DNA of 64,000 bases from Nitrincola tibetensis. GTDB taxonomy: Bacteria > Pseudomonadota > Gammaproteobacteria > Pseudomonadales > Balneatricaceae. Positions 34,981 to 44,253 of the stretch are shown one piece after another. Position numbers and translations under genes: made by a program. Location: the NCBI RefSeq assembly GCF_003284585.1, contig NZ_QKRX01000011.1, forward strand, positions 1-64,000, in the 5' to 3' direction. The notes below the pieces were generated by a model. That model was not told the DNA's origin, did not search any database, and saw only the letters and a program-made list of their open reading frames with translations. How positions within the stretch are numbered: the stretch's first letter is position 1; every line of letters starts with the position of its first letter.

Positions 34981-36435
34981 ATGACCGCCACTCCTAGTGT
35001 TTCTGTGCGCCAAGACAAAATTCGTGCAGTGTTTAACGAATATCTTGAACTGTACACCTCTCGTGATGAGAGGCTAACAAACCTCTTCAGTGAGAACTTT
35101 AGCGGTTACACCTTTGGCGGACGTGTTCTGATTACAGATCGTTACGAATGGATCAGGATCACACAACAGGATTTTTCTGAGGTACCTGGACATATACGTA
35201 TTGAACTACGCGATATCTCAGTACAAGATTTAAGTGAGCACATCGCCGTTGTGACTGCTTTTTTTCACATGCACCTACCTGTTCTTGACTGCATTATTTC
35301 GCGCGACATCGCACGCCAAGTGCTGATCTTTCAGTTGGAGGCCGACGCTTGGAAAATTGTCCACAGCAGCCTTTCGTTTCCTTATCACCTAGCACAGGAT
35401 AGCAACGTTTATCCTCTTAAGAATTTGCAGGAGCACAACCAAGTGCTCGAAGAATTGGTAGAAGAACGCACTCAGAGGCTCAATGAAAGTGAAGCATTTT
35501 ACAAACTGCTTACAGAAGACACTCTTGATGTAATCTGGCGAGCGGATAGCGAGCTTCGCATCACCTATATCAGCCCTGCTGACGAACGCTTTCGTGGTTT
35601 CAAGGCGAACGAAGTAATCGGCCATCATGTTTTGGAATTATTCAATGAAGAAGGGCGCGCCATTGTCACCGAAGCTTGGCAAAGACGGCTACAAGCTGAG
35701 AAGGAAGGCAAGGATCTTGGTTTTGTTAGCTTTGATGTTCCCCACATTTGCAAGGATGGGAGTGTTATTTGGGGCGAAGTTTTCTCAAAGCCCGTGCGGG
35801 ACAAACATGGAAACATTATCGGATTTCACGGCATAACCCGAGAAATCACCAAGCGTAAACAAATGCAGGATCAGATTCAGCAACTGGCGTTCTATGACAC
35901 GCTGACTCAGCTTCCCAACCGCCGCTTACTTCTAGACCGATTGAACCAGTCACTGGCAACCAGCAAGCGCTCGGGACGCCATGGCGCTTTAATGTTTGTC
36001 GACCTCGATAACTTCAAACCTCTAAATGATACGTATGGACATTTTGTCGGCGACTTGTTGCTCATAGAGGTTGCGATGCGTTTAAAAAGCTGTGTTCGTG
36101 AAATTGACTCTGTTGCACGCTTTGGAGGGGATGAGTTTGTGGTAATGCTTGGCGAGCTAGATACAGATCCCGCGCAATCCATCACCGAAGCAGCAGCCAT
36201 AGCAGAGAAAATCCGCACAACACTTTCCAATGTGTATCAACTGAATGTTACACGTAAAGGAGAAGCCGAGCACATCATCGAACACCAGTGCTCAGCAAGT
36301 ATTGGCGTGTGTTTGTTTCTCGATCACGAAGCAAGCCCAGATGACATTCTGAAATGGGCTGATAAGGCCATGTATGAAGCCAAAACGGCTGGCCGAAATA
36401 GAATTCGCTTTTATGAAACAGAAAAACAAGTCTGA
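34981..36435 (+). CDS. Diguanylate cyclase with SnoaL/NTF2-like, PAS and GGDEF domains
   Basis: A 484-residue cytosolic protein. Residues 10-140 resemble a SnoaL/NTF2-like fold (RAVFNEYLELYTSRDERLTN, LFSENFSGYTFGG, WKIVHSSLSFPY). A short coiled coil follows, then a PAS domain (about 165-295, with a PAC tail ending ITREITKRKQMQ) and a GGDEF domain with an intact RFGGDEFVVML and the inhibitory I-site RxxD (REID) five residues before it. It should make c-di-GMP and be product-inhibited. The NTF2-like part probably senses a small ligand. It faces away from the neighbouring chemoreceptor gene. Confidence 0.87.
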   Translation: MTATPSVSVRQDKIRAVFNEYLELYTSRDERLTNLFSENFSGYTFGGRVLITDRYEWIRITQQDFSEVPGHIRIELRDISVQDLSEHIAVVTAFFHMHLPVLDCIISRDIARQVLIFQLEADAWKIVHSSLSFPYHLAQDSNVYPLKNLQEHNQVLEELVEERTQRLNESEAFYKLLTEDTLDVIWRADSELRITYISPADERFRGFKANEVIGHHVLELFNEEGRAIVTEAWQRRLQAEKEGKDLGFVSFDVPHICKDGSVIWGEVFSKPVRDKHGNIIGFHGITREITKRKQMQDQIQQLAFYDTLTQLPNRRLLLDRLNQSLATSKRSGRHGALMFVDLDNFKPLNDTYGHFVGDLLLIEVAMRLKSCVREIDSVARFGGDEFVVMLGELDTDPAQSITEAAAIAEKIRTTLSNVYQLNVTRKGEAEHIIEHQCSASIGVCLFLDHEASPDDILKWADKAMYEAKTAGRNRIRFYETEKQV

Positions 36436-36543
36436 TTTTTCTTCGACTAGGCCGAATATTCAAATATCTCTGCTAGAATTCGTTCTCTGTAGCCAGAGAT
36501 GAGACTACGCAGAGCATTTAAAAATGACAACCGGATTGACAAG

Positions 36544-36762
36544 ATGAACCAAGAGCAACCGAACAACCCTTTACATGGCTTGAGTCTCGAAAAGATATTA
36601 ACGCGTTTGGTCGAACATTATGACTGGAAGGGTTTATATGAAGAAATTAATATCAACTGTTTCAACAACGACCCATCAATCAAATCGTCACTCAAGTTTT
36701 TGCGTAAAACTCAGTGGGCCAGAGATAAAGTAGAATCTCTGTACATCAACACATTCAAATAA
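36544..36762 (+). CDS. VF530-family (DUF2132) DNA-binding protein
   Basis: A 72-residue protein matching the VF530 family almost throughout: [20 protein letters not shown], then [20 protein letters not shown] followed by [11 protein letters not shown]. The family has a double-stranded DNA-binding fold by structural work on a Vibrio member; its cellular role is unknown. The ATG at 36544 is chosen because family proteins begin a few residues before NNPLHG; the frame continues upstream to 36499. Confidence 0.87.
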   Translation: MNQEQPNNPLHGLSLEKILTRLVEHYDWKGLYEEININCFNNDPSIKSSLKFLRKTQWARDKVESLYINTFK

Positions 36763-36802
36763 TTCGTGTATCGACAAAACCATCTTCACAGGAGCCTTCG
36801 CT

Positions 36803-37321
36803 ATGAACCGCAAGATGCTTTTTTTACTCGCTCTTTTGATCGGTGGCTGCGCTTCAATTCCCTCTGACCTGCAAACCAGAACTGAACAAACGCCTCTCCC
36901 CTTTTCGGCAACGGCGAGCATTGAACCAGCAGGTCAAACGGTACGTTGGGGCGGTGAAATTGCTAAGGTCAGTAACCTGCAACAAGGCAGCCTGTTGGAA
37001 GTGGTTGAATTTTCATTAAACAGCAATGGTCGTCCTGTTAAATCAGACAATAGCGGAGGACGGTTCCGTATTCTGATCCCTGGTTTTATCGACCCAGCTA
37101 TTTATGCACCTGGTCGCCTCGTCACAGCATTGGGCAATTTTTCAGCTACCGAAGAGGATCAGGTCGGGGAACAAGCCTACGTGTTTCCAGTCCTTGATTC
37201 AGAACACCTGCATCTTTGGCCCGAGATTAAAGAATCCTCAACCCAGCATTGCAATTGCGATCCTTTTTTTCTCCACAGAAGCTTGCTGCTCCGACCCATC
37301 ATTCTCGTCCCAGATGAATAG
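36803..37321 (+). CDS. slp: Slp-family outer membrane lipoprotein
   Basis: A 172-residue lipoprotein (lipobox LLIGGC, Cys at 16) followed by Slp-family blocks: VRWGGEIAKVSN, GSLLEVVEFSLNSNGRPVKS, GRFRILIPGFIDPAIYAPGR and VTALG. Slp proteins are starvation- or acid-induced outer membrane lipoproteins of unknown mechanism. CAGGAG lies 8 bases before the ATG. The C-terminus (after LWPEIKESS) is less conserved and Cys-containing. Nothing supports an operon with the small gene before it beyond a 40-base gap. Confidence 0.85.
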   Translation: MNRKMLFLLALLIGGCASIPSDLQTRTEQTPLPFSATASIEPAGQTVRWGGEIAKVSNLQQGSLLEVVEFSLNSNGRPVKSDNSGGRFRILIPGFIDPAIYAPGRLVTALGNFSATEEDQVGEQAYVFPVLDSEHLHLWPEIKESSTQHCNCDPFFLHRSLLLRPIILVPDE

Positions 37322-37574
37322 AGAAGGAACCACCACTGATCGCAGCTGCAACCTAAACCCAAAACGTTGACACTGGCTAATACTATGAAGGTTGCCGCTG
37401 CCCTAGCTGGATAATCTTTACATAAGGGTTTTACGCAACTTGCATCAATTTAATTTATGACCCTCCCCATGGCCTAGTAACACTGAAATCGGTTATGTTA
37501 GATTTCCTTTCAAATAACTGACGCACTCACAGATTGCTAAGTTGCGTCACTGCAGCTATTTCAGGATTTAAACC

Positions 37575-38792
37575 ATGTCATTAAGTCAACGTCCAACGAC
37601 CTGGGTGATGATTTTTCTCCCCTTTGCCTTGGGCTATTATCTTTCCTACTTGCTACGAACTGTGAATGCTGTCATTTCGCCTGAGTTGACACAGGACTTA
37701 GCTCTATCGGCGGCGGATCTCGGCTTGCTGACGAGCGCTTATTTCTTAACCTTTGGTATAGCACAGATTCCACTGGGCATTGCCCTGGATCGTTACGGAC
37801 CCAAGCGCGTTCTAGGCAGCCTATTGCTGCTGGCTGCTGGAGGCTCTGCTGCCTTTGCGATGGGTGACTCATTAGGGCAATTAACACTGGCGCGGGGATT
37901 GATCGGCTTAGGGGTTTCAGCCTGTTTGATGGCGAGCTTAAAAGGGTTTGCTATGTGGTATCCAGCTGAGCGCCAAAGCTCAATGACAGGATTTATCATG
38001 GCTGCAGGTGCTTTGGGAGCATTGACTGCTAGCACCCCCATGGAAGCCATGCTTCCCATCCTCGGATGGCGAGGTGTTTTCTGGCTCATCGCCTGTCTGG
38101 CCACGGTTCTGTCTGTCTTTGTTTTTATCGCCTTACCCGGTGATGCACAACAAACGTCACCCGAATCACTCGGCTCAACGTTAAAGTCCGTTGCTAAAAT
38201 TTTTGTTGCACCCAACTTTCTGCGATTTGCAGGGTCCGCAACTTTCTTCACTGGCGGCTTCATGGCCCTGCAAAGTCTTTGGGCCGTGCCTTGGCTAATG
38301 AACGTCAATGACTTACCCCTTAGCCAAGCGGCCAGCTATTTAATGACACTAAATCTTGGCATGTTAGTAGGACAACTCTCAGTTGGCATTTTTGGGACAC
38401 GATTGAGTCAACGAGGCATTACACCGCTAAATTTTATGCAAATAGGTTACGGGCTGATGCTCATTGTTCAGGGGCTTATACTGTCGGGCTGGGGCCCTAT
38501 TCTTGTCTTCTGGTTCATGCTTGGCGTGTTATCAGCGGCCAATGCACAAACCTATATTGCAACAGCGTCTAATTTCCCTAAATCCTCTTTCGGCCGGGTC
38601 AGCACCGCCATCAATCTGATGGCCTTCGCCGGTGCCTTTATCGTTCAGTGGGGACTGGGCATCGCTTTAGATGTTCTTCAGCAAAATGGCGTATCGATAT
38701 CAGGCTCATTGCGCATTGCGTTCGCAGGACTTATTGCATTGCAAGTGATGAGTTATATTCCACTTATATACAAGAAACGCGTCATTAAATAG
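37575..38792 (+). CDS. Major facilitator superfamily transporter
   Basis: A 405-residue inner-membrane protein with about 12 hydrophobic segments in two halves. The MFS loop 2-3 motif is GIALDRYGPKRVLG. The opening FALGYYLSYLLRTVNAVISP resembles nitrate/nitrite, cyanate and organophosphate-type MFS proteins. The substrate is unknown and no enzyme gene sits beside it. AGGA lies about 9 bases before the ATG. The 250 bases upstream (37322-37574) hold nothing recognisable. A hairpin follows the stop. Confidence 0.85.
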   Translation: MSLSQRPTTWVMIFLPFALGYYLSYLLRTVNAVISPELTQDLALSAADLGLLTSAYFLTFGIAQIPLGIALDRYGPKRVLGSLLLLAAGGSAAFAMGDSLGQLTLARGLIGLGVSACLMASLKGFAMWYPAERQSSMTGFIMAAGALGALTASTPMEAMLPILGWRGVFWLIACLATVLSVFVFIALPGDAQQTSPESLGSTLKSVAKIFVAPNFLRFAGSATFFTGGFMALQSLWAVPWLMNVNDLPLSQAASYLMTLNLGMLVGQLSVGIFGTRLSQRGITPLNFMQIGYGLMLIVQGLILSGWGPILVFWFMLGVLSAANAQTYIATASNFPKSSFGRVSTAINLMAFAGAFIVQWGLGIALDVLQQNGVSISGSLRIAFAGLIALQVMSYIPLIYKKRVIK

Positions 38793-38806
38793 GCCGATAC
38801 TTAAAG

Positions 38807-38831
38807 CCAACAAGGCCTCATCCCTTGTTGG
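38807..38831 (+). terminator. Hairpin after the MFS gene
   Basis: CCAACAAGG (38807-38815) and CCTTGTTGG (38823-38831) form a perfect 9 bp stem with a 7-base loop, 14 bases after the MFS stop. No T-run follows (TATATCG), so termination may be partial or Rho-assisted. Confidence 0.5.
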
Positions 38832-38972
38832 TATATCGATAAAACCAGTCATTTTTTTCCAGTCATCTTTGGGTGTATGCCTTCATCTTATCGTTGAGGG
38901 ATTTCACTCATTTTGCTTAAACCCTGACCCTATACAATACTGGTGTTACTCAAACAACATTAGGATCAAATT

Positions 38973-39845
38973 ATGTCACTTATTAGCACAGATGATAAAC
39001 GCCCCACCCCTGACATAGCTGAGGATAATGCATTCTTCCCCTCGCCTTATTCTCTAAGTCAATTCACATCTTCCAAATCAGATTTAAGTGGAGCTGAATA
39101 CTCCGAACCCTATAAAGGAAATCGTTGGAAAATTTTAATGATTGGCGCTGATGAGCGTTATTTAATGACTGACAATGGCAGCCTTTTTTCTACAGGTAAT
39201 CACCCTATTGAAACCTTGGTGCCAATGTATCATCTAGTCAAAGCTGGCTTTAAATTTGATGTTGCGACCTTATCAGGCAACCCGGTGAAATTCGAATATT
39301 GGGCGATGCCATCAGAGGATGAAGCGATTAAAGAATTATTTGCTGAATACAACAGCCAATTTAAACAACCCCTTAAGTTATCTGATGTGGTAGCAAACAG
39401 TCTGTCTGAAAATTCTGATTATTTTGCTGTTTTTATTCCCGGCGGTCATGGTGCTCTAATAGGGTTACCGGAGAGTACCGAAGTAAAGTCTGTGCTTGAA
39501 TGGGCGGCTCAGCAAGATAAGTTTGTTATCTCTCTTTGTCATGGACCCGCAGCCTTGCTAGCATTAGGCAAGAACTCAAGTTTTGCAGGGTATGAGATCT
39601 GTGCATTTCCAGACGCACTCGACGAGCAGACTCCTCATATAGGATACATGCCTGGTCACTTAACATGGAAATTTGGAGAAAAACTGACGAACATCGGATT
39701 TAAGCTTATGAATACCGAAATTTCAGGCCAAGTACATCAAGATCGAAGACTAATCACAGGCGACAGCCCTCTTGCGAGCAATGCATTGGGTAAGCTGTCC
39801 GCTAACGCTTTATTGGATGAAATAAAAAAGTATGAACCTAACTGA
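38973..39845 (+). CDS. hchA: Glyoxalase III / protein deglycase HchA (Hsp31)
   Basis: A 290-residue DJ-1/PfpI-family protein, close to E. coli HchA in length and order: GSLFSTGNHPIETLVPMYHL, FEYWAMPSEDEAI, VFIPGGHGALIGLPES, and nucleophile elbow SLCHGPAALLALGK with the catalytic Cys, then CAFPDALDEQTPHIGYMPGH. HchA converts methylglyoxal to lactate without glutathione and acts as a stress chaperone. AGGATC precedes the ATG. The luxR-type remnant starts inside its last codons. Confidence 0.9.
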   Translation: MSLISTDDKRPTPDIAEDNAFFPSPYSLSQFTSSKSDLSGAEYSEPYKGNRWKILMIGADERYLMTDNGSLFSTGNHPIETLVPMYHLVKAGFKFDVATLSGNPVKFEYWAMPSEDEAIKELFAEYNSQFKQPLKLSDVVANSLSENSDYFAVFIPGGHGALIGLPESTEVKSVLEWAAQQDKFVISLCHGPAALLALGKNSSFAGYEICAFPDALDEQTPHIGYMPGHLTWKFGEKLTNIGFKLMNTEISGQVHQDRRLITGDSPLASNALGKLSANALLDEIKKYEPN

Positions 39846-40215
39846 AGCGGAGGCGGCCATTTCGGCCGCCATTGCTATTGAAAACTGTGAGTCACTGGGT
39901 GAACTTAAAAATCGTGTACGAGATTTTGCTAAACCCTTTGGATTTGATCGATTTGCAATCTTTACAATATCACCAAGTCTGGAAGGATTAAATGAGCGCC
40001 TCTATTGGTTAGAGGGTAAATGGTTTAATGATGAAAAAAACCTAGACGCGTCGACCTATTTTAGAAATTGCCCTGCGACACAGCACCTGCTTTCGAAAAA
40101 CAGACCCTTTTTTGGTCCAAAGTTATTGATATACAAGGCAAAGAGTTCTATCACATCAATAATAGACCAAAGGGACAGGGTGTTCACGGTCTTCAGATTC
40201 CTATATTTGGTTCAT
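39832..40215 (+). pseudogene. LuxR-type autoinducer-binding domain, frameshifted and truncated
   Basis: The frame from 39832 starts NLTEAEAAISAAIAIENCES and runs through FAKPFGFDRFAIFTI and FRNCPATQHLLSKNRPFF, a typical N-terminal autoinducer-binding domain of LuxR proteins. At a run of six Ts (40108-40113) the frame is lost. One extra T would continue it as FWSKVIDIQGKEFYHINNRP, KGQGVHGLQIPIFG, the expected next part. The domain is then cut off at the end of the SNF2 gene near 40215, and no LuxR DNA-binding domain follows. A dead quorum-sensing-type regulator. Confidence 0.75.
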
Positions 40216-40226
40216 CCACTCTTCTT

Positions 40227-43200
40227 TCAAGCCAACAATGCCAACAATGCCTCTTTATCTGTTGGTATACCGGCACGGCCTGTTTCATCAAACAAGGCAT
40301 CGGCCAGTGCTTGCTTTTGCTGTTGCATCTGCTGGATACGTTCTTCCACCGTATCCGCTGCAACCAGCTTGTAAACAAACACAGGCTTATCTTGGCCTAT
40401 ACGGTACGCACGATCCGTGGCTTGTTGCTCAACCGCTGGATTCCACCAGGGATCTAAATGAATGATGGTGTCTGCTGCCGTCAGGTTTAAACCACTGCCA
40501 CCGGCCTTAAGGCTTATCAAAAACACAGGAACATCGCCAGATTGGAAACGGTCGATTGATTCTTGGCGCTTTCGAGTCTGGCCTGTCAGCTTGCTATACT
40601 CCACATTCAGATCTTTTAACAAGACCTCTAGCAGCCCCAATACGGCGGTGAATTGCGAGAAAATCAGCACTCGCCGCCCTTCGTCTAATAACTCAGGCAA
40701 CGTATCACGCAGCCAATCCAGCTTAGCACTTCCCTCTATCTGAGCGGCCTTATCCAGCTTTACCAGTCGAGGGTCAATACAGGCTTGGCGTAGTTTGAGA
40801 AGCGCATCAAGAAACTCAATGTGGCTGCGAGCCAACCCTTTCGTGGCCACTAATTGTCGAATCCGTTGCTCCATACTGATGCGAATACTCTCGTAAAGCT
40901 CTCGCTGCTGTCCTTCTAGCTCGACATACTGAATGATTTCCGTCTTGGGTGGCAGCTCTTGTACGACATCTGTTTTGGTTCGACGCAGCATGAAGGGCGC
41001 CACGCGCTTCGCAAGTGCTTGCTGCGACAAACGATCCCCTACTTGCTCGATGGGATGGCGATAGAATTGATTAAACGACTTTAAACCTCCAAGCAGCCCA
41101 GGCATTGCAAAATCCATTAAGGCCCACAACTCGCCCAGATGATTTTCCAAGGGCGTGCCCGTTAAGCAAAGTCGATTGGCTGTATCCAAGGTACGAACCT
41201 GCTGAGCAACCTTAGTATTTGGGTTTTTGATCGCCTGTGCTTCATCCAGCACTAGTAGCGAAAACTTACGCTTTTTATAGCGATCAGCATCACGCAAAAG
41301 CAGCGGATAACTGGTGATGACCAAATCACATTTACTGATCTGATCAAACTGTTTAGCCCGGTTCAAACCATGAATCAAACAGGTTTTTAACTCAGGGGTG
41401 AACTGAGCCGCTTCGCGTTGCCAGTTTCCCATCAAACTGGTCGGCGCCACCACTAGCACTGGTCGCTTGTATAAACGCTTATTGTCTTTCAACCCTTGAA
41501 TCAGACTCAGGGTCTGCAGCGTTTTACCCAGCCCCATATCATCCGCCAGAATGCCGCCAAACCCATATTCTTGCAAAAATCCCAACCAGTTCAACCCTTG
41601 TTGTTGATAGGGACGCAATTGTGCTTGAACATGCATGGATAGCGGTACCTCTACTAGACCAGCATAGCTTTTAAGTTGTTTGACAAGCTTGGATGTGAGC
41701 GGTGCCTGACGCTCATCCAGCTCCAGAGAGTCGGCCAACTGTGCAGCCTGAAAAGGCGGCAAAGATACGGGCTTATCGAGTTTGTTTTGCGAATAGAGCT
41801 CTAGAACCAAGCTGTACAAGGACTTTAGGGGCTGCGTATCAATTCGTATCCAGCCATCGGTCAAAGGCAAACAGAGTTCATCCGGGCTGCCCTTTTCTAG
41901 CCATTGCGCAACAATATCCTGTGTGCTCAGACTTCTTTCATCATCAATGGGCAGATTCAGTGCAAAATTGAACCAATTATTTTTACCATCACGAAGATGA
42001 ATATCAAATGCCGCCGATTGCACTGGCAAAGCATAGTCTGGATCAATCTCAATCTGCCAGCCTTGGGCTTCTAAGGCTGGCAGCCCCATCTCCATAAAGG
42101 TTTGCCAATCACGCAACATCTGACTTCCATTAGGATTCTTGGGCACCCAGACATCGCGAAATCCACCCATTCGCCTTACCAACCCCAACTCGTAAGATAG
42201 CAACGGCTGAAGTAAAACCTCCTCAGCAGAAACATCTCGTTGAACAAGGTAGGTTTTGCCATTTTGTTCATATATCTCAGGCAGGGTGGAGATCATGGCA
42301 TCGAAATCAAGCGCCACTCGATAGCCGCCGTAATCAAAAGATACAGCCACACCTGGCATAAGAACGCCCCCTTCAACCTCACCCACCAGTACTCGTAAAC
42401 AAGGCAGAGGAGTGTCGGCAAGTGGATTATTGGGCTCTTCAGGTAATGGGATTTGCTCTGGAGTCAGATAACACCGCAATTGCGCACTGAATTCAGCCAT
42501 TTGTGCTGGCTGTATAGGCGGTAATTGAAGAAGATGTGAGATTTGCTTAGTATCAAGTGCCGACTGTAACTCTCCGATGCCATTGCGATCTAAATCCATG
42601 TAGCGCGGTGGACTCACAGGTAGCAGTTGCCAGTGGCTGGCATCCTGTACTTCGGGTGTTAAGTGCTGGCCTTCATCACTTTCAGTCCAATGCCAATTTA
42701 GAACGCTGGCCGGAAGCAATTGCAAAGGCAATAACACTGAATTCGATGTTTCTCCCCGATACATACGATCAGTACTGAGCACTTGGTCTAGCAAGAATGC
42801 CCCTACCTCCCCTTCGATCTGAAAACCTGAAGGACCTTGAGCACACCCTATTAAAAGACGCAATATCTGCACATCGATTGGAAACATGAACTCCGGTGCC
42901 CTATAAATCAAACTGTAAGGTTCGGGGGTATAGCGACTGATCTGACTCCACTTTCCATCCTGTCGCAAATAGGCCTTACGTAAATCAAGAAACCATTGAT
43001 CAGATACTGTCTTATTCAAAAAGTACAGCAGATAAAAACGACTAGGAACCGGGGCTGAAGTAGCGACATGACTTGACGAGGGTAAGGTATCTAACCACTT
43101 CCGCCAAGCGATTGCTCCCTTATTGTTAACATTCGCCTGTTTGATTTCATCTGGTGGCTCAACGTGTTTAGGCTTGATTGACAACCAATGAAGTGCTGCT

Positions 43201-43445
43201 GCAACGCCATGCTTGCAATCAAGTGCTACTGGGCAGGTACAGATAGATGACAGACCATCCTCTGTCATAAAAACGTCGACATCATAACGATTTCGCCCTC
43301 GTCCTTTCACCTGCGCACTAAAGGTTTCACTCGCCTCATCATAGGCTAGCATCTTCACTCGCTTCTGTTTGAAATACTCCAACCCTCTCTGAAAAGTTGC
43401 AGAATCCGTCATTTTTTGGATGCCAGTGATAGTGAAGTTGAGCAT
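40227..43445 (-). CDS. SNF2/RapA-like helicase with SWIM zinc finger
   Basis: About 1072 residues. A SWIM zinc finger lies near residues 75-100 (CTCPVALDCKHGVAAALHW; C-x-C...C-x-H). The C-terminal half is the SNF2 ATPase: motif I DDMGLGKTLQTLSL, motif II LDEAQAIKN, SGLNLTAADTIIHLDPWWNP and QATDRAYRIGQDKPVFVYKL of the helicase C-terminal lobe. This domain order is the bacterial SNF2-SWIM group, ATP-driven DNA translocases of unclear cellular role. The ATG at 43445 is chosen since relatives start MLNxTI; the frame continues upstream. Its 3' end abuts the luxR remnant. Confidence 0.88.
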   Translation of the reverse strand: MLNFTITGIQKMTDSATFQRGLEYFKQKRVKMLAYDEASETFSAQVKGRGRNRYDVDVFMTEDGLSSICTCPVALDCKHGVAAALHWLSIKPKHVEPPDEIKQANVNNKGAIAWRKWLDTLPSSSHVATSAPVPSRFYLLYFLNKTVSDQWFLDLRKAYLRQDGKWSQISRYTPEPYSLIYRAPEFMFPIDVQILRLLIGCAQGPSGFQIEGEVGAFLLDQVLSTDRMYRGETSNSVLLPLQLLPASVLNWHWTESDEGQHLTPEVQDASHWQLLPVSPPRYMDLDRNGIGELQSALDTKQISHLLQLPPIQPAQMAEFSAQLRCYLTPEQIPLPEEPNNPLADTPLPCLRVLVGEVEGGVLMPGVAVSFDYGGYRVALDFDAMISTLPEIYEQNGKTYLVQRDVSAEEVLLQPLLSYELGLVRRMGGFRDVWVPKNPNGSQMLRDWQTFMEMGLPALEAQGWQIEIDPDYALPVQSAAFDIHLRDGKNNWFNFALNLPIDDERSLSTQDIVAQWLEKGSPDELCLPLTDGWIRIDTQPLKSLYSLVLELYSQNKLDKPVSLPPFQAAQLADSLELDERQAPLTSKLVKQLKSYAGLVEVPLSMHVQAQLRPYQQQGLNWLGFLQEYGFGGILADDMGLGKTLQTLSLIQGLKDNKRLYKRPVLVVAPTSLMGNWQREAAQFTPELKTCLIHGLNRAKQFDQISKCDLVITSYPLLLRDADRYKKRKFSLLVLDEAQAIKNPNTKVAQQVRTLDTANRLCLTGTPLENHLGELWALMDFAMPGLLGGLKSFNQFYRHPIEQVGDRLSQQALAKRVAPFMLRRTKTDVVQELPPKTEIIQYVELEGQQRELYESIRISMEQRIRQLVATKGLARSHIEFLDALLKLRQACIDPRLVKLDKAAQIEGSAKLDWLRDTLPELLDEGRRVLIFSQFTAVLGLLEVLLKDLNVEYSKLTGQTRKRQESIDRFQSGDVPVFLISLKAGGSGLNLTAADTIIHLDPWWNPAVEQQATDRAYRIGQDKPVFVYKLVAADTVEERIQQMQQQKQALADALFDETGRAGIPTDKEALLALLA

Positions 43446-43615
43446 AGTGACCAATGTAATCCTTAAACAAGTGGGCATTTTATCGATAGACTGCGATTGT
43501 AGCGCCCAAGAAAGATAAAAACGAATGCTGCGTCAAAATAAGTTAACGGTTTTTTTGTACCTCCCTTAAAGTTGTTAACTGAGAGAAACTGTATTACTTA
43601 CAAAATAATAAAACT

Positions 43616-43636
43616 AAAGAAAAATCATTTGCATTT
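43616..43636 (+). promoter_or_regulatory. Fur-box-like site before the fecI-type gene
   Basis: The 21 bases AAAGAAAAATCATTTGCATTT, written in two parts AAAGAAAAAT and CATTTGCATTT, match 16 of 21 positions of a typical Fur site (AAATGATAAT, CATTCTCATTT). It lies about 107 bases before the sigma-factor gene. Iron-replete Fur would repress the regulator genes, as is usual for fecI-type systems. Match judged by eye. Confidence 0.5.
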
Positions 43637-43652
43637 AGAATAACGGATCAAT

Positions 43653-43718
43653 ATGATGGCAATGGCTCAACAATACGCTGGCGAGTTTATGCAGCCAGCA
43701 CATGACCCTATCGACTAA
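43653..43718 (+). other. Possible 21-residue leader peptide
   Basis: An ATG-to-TAA frame encoding MMAMAQQYAGEFMQPAHDPI plus one residue lies between the Fur-like site and the sigma gene. There is no clear ribosome-binding site, so it may be chance. Confidence 0.15.
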
Positions 43719-43742
43719 TCTCGTCATCATAACGACACCAAA

Positions 43743-44252
43743 ATGCATAAAGAACCTTCGACTCATAATGATTTAGGTGTGCTCTACAGTCAAAACAGGC
43801 AATGGTTATTGGGTTGGCTATGCAAGCGGCTGGGCTGCAACCACAGAGCTGCAGACTTGGTGCAGGACACCTTCGTGCGTTTATTGAAGCGAGATGAATG
43901 GCAGCAGGCTCGTGAACCTAAAGCCTACTTAATGACCGTTGCAAAGCGTGTATTGATTGACCATTGGCGACATCAGCGCATTGAAGACGCCTATCTTGAG
44001 GCATTGCAGCATCTACCCGTTGCCGACGCTCCCTCACCGGAAACCCAACATCAACTCCTTGCGTTGCTTATTGAAATTGATCGACGACTGGATGGGCTTC
44101 CAGAGATTACCCGCCGTGCTTTTTTGTATGCTCAGCTTGATGGAATGACCTACGCTGAAATTTCCGAGCAGCTTAACATCTCCATCAGTACGGTCAAACG
44201 CCACCTGATTCAGGCGGCCAGCCGATGTTACTTTCCTGACCTGAACCTCTGA
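43743..44252 (+). CDS. FecI-type ECF sigma factor
   Basis: A 169-residue group IV sigma factor. Region 2 is LGCNHRAADLVQDTFVRLLK then AREPKAYLMTVAKRVLIDHW; region 4 is LDGLPEITRRAFLYAQLDGM then TYAEISEQLNISISTVKRHL. These are FecI-subfamily features. It directs transcription of the adjacent receptor gene when the outer-membrane receptor signals through FecR. The FecR gene follows one base after its stop. Confidence 0.9.
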   Translation: MHKEPSTHNDLGVLYSQNRQWLLGWLCKRLGCNHRAADLVQDTFVRLLKRDEWQQAREPKAYLMTVAKRVLIDHWRHQRIEDAYLEALQHLPVADAPSPETQHQLLALLIEIDRRLDGLPEITRRAFLYAQLDGMTYAEISEQLNISISTVKRHLIQAASRCYFPDLNL

Positions 44253-44253
44253 T

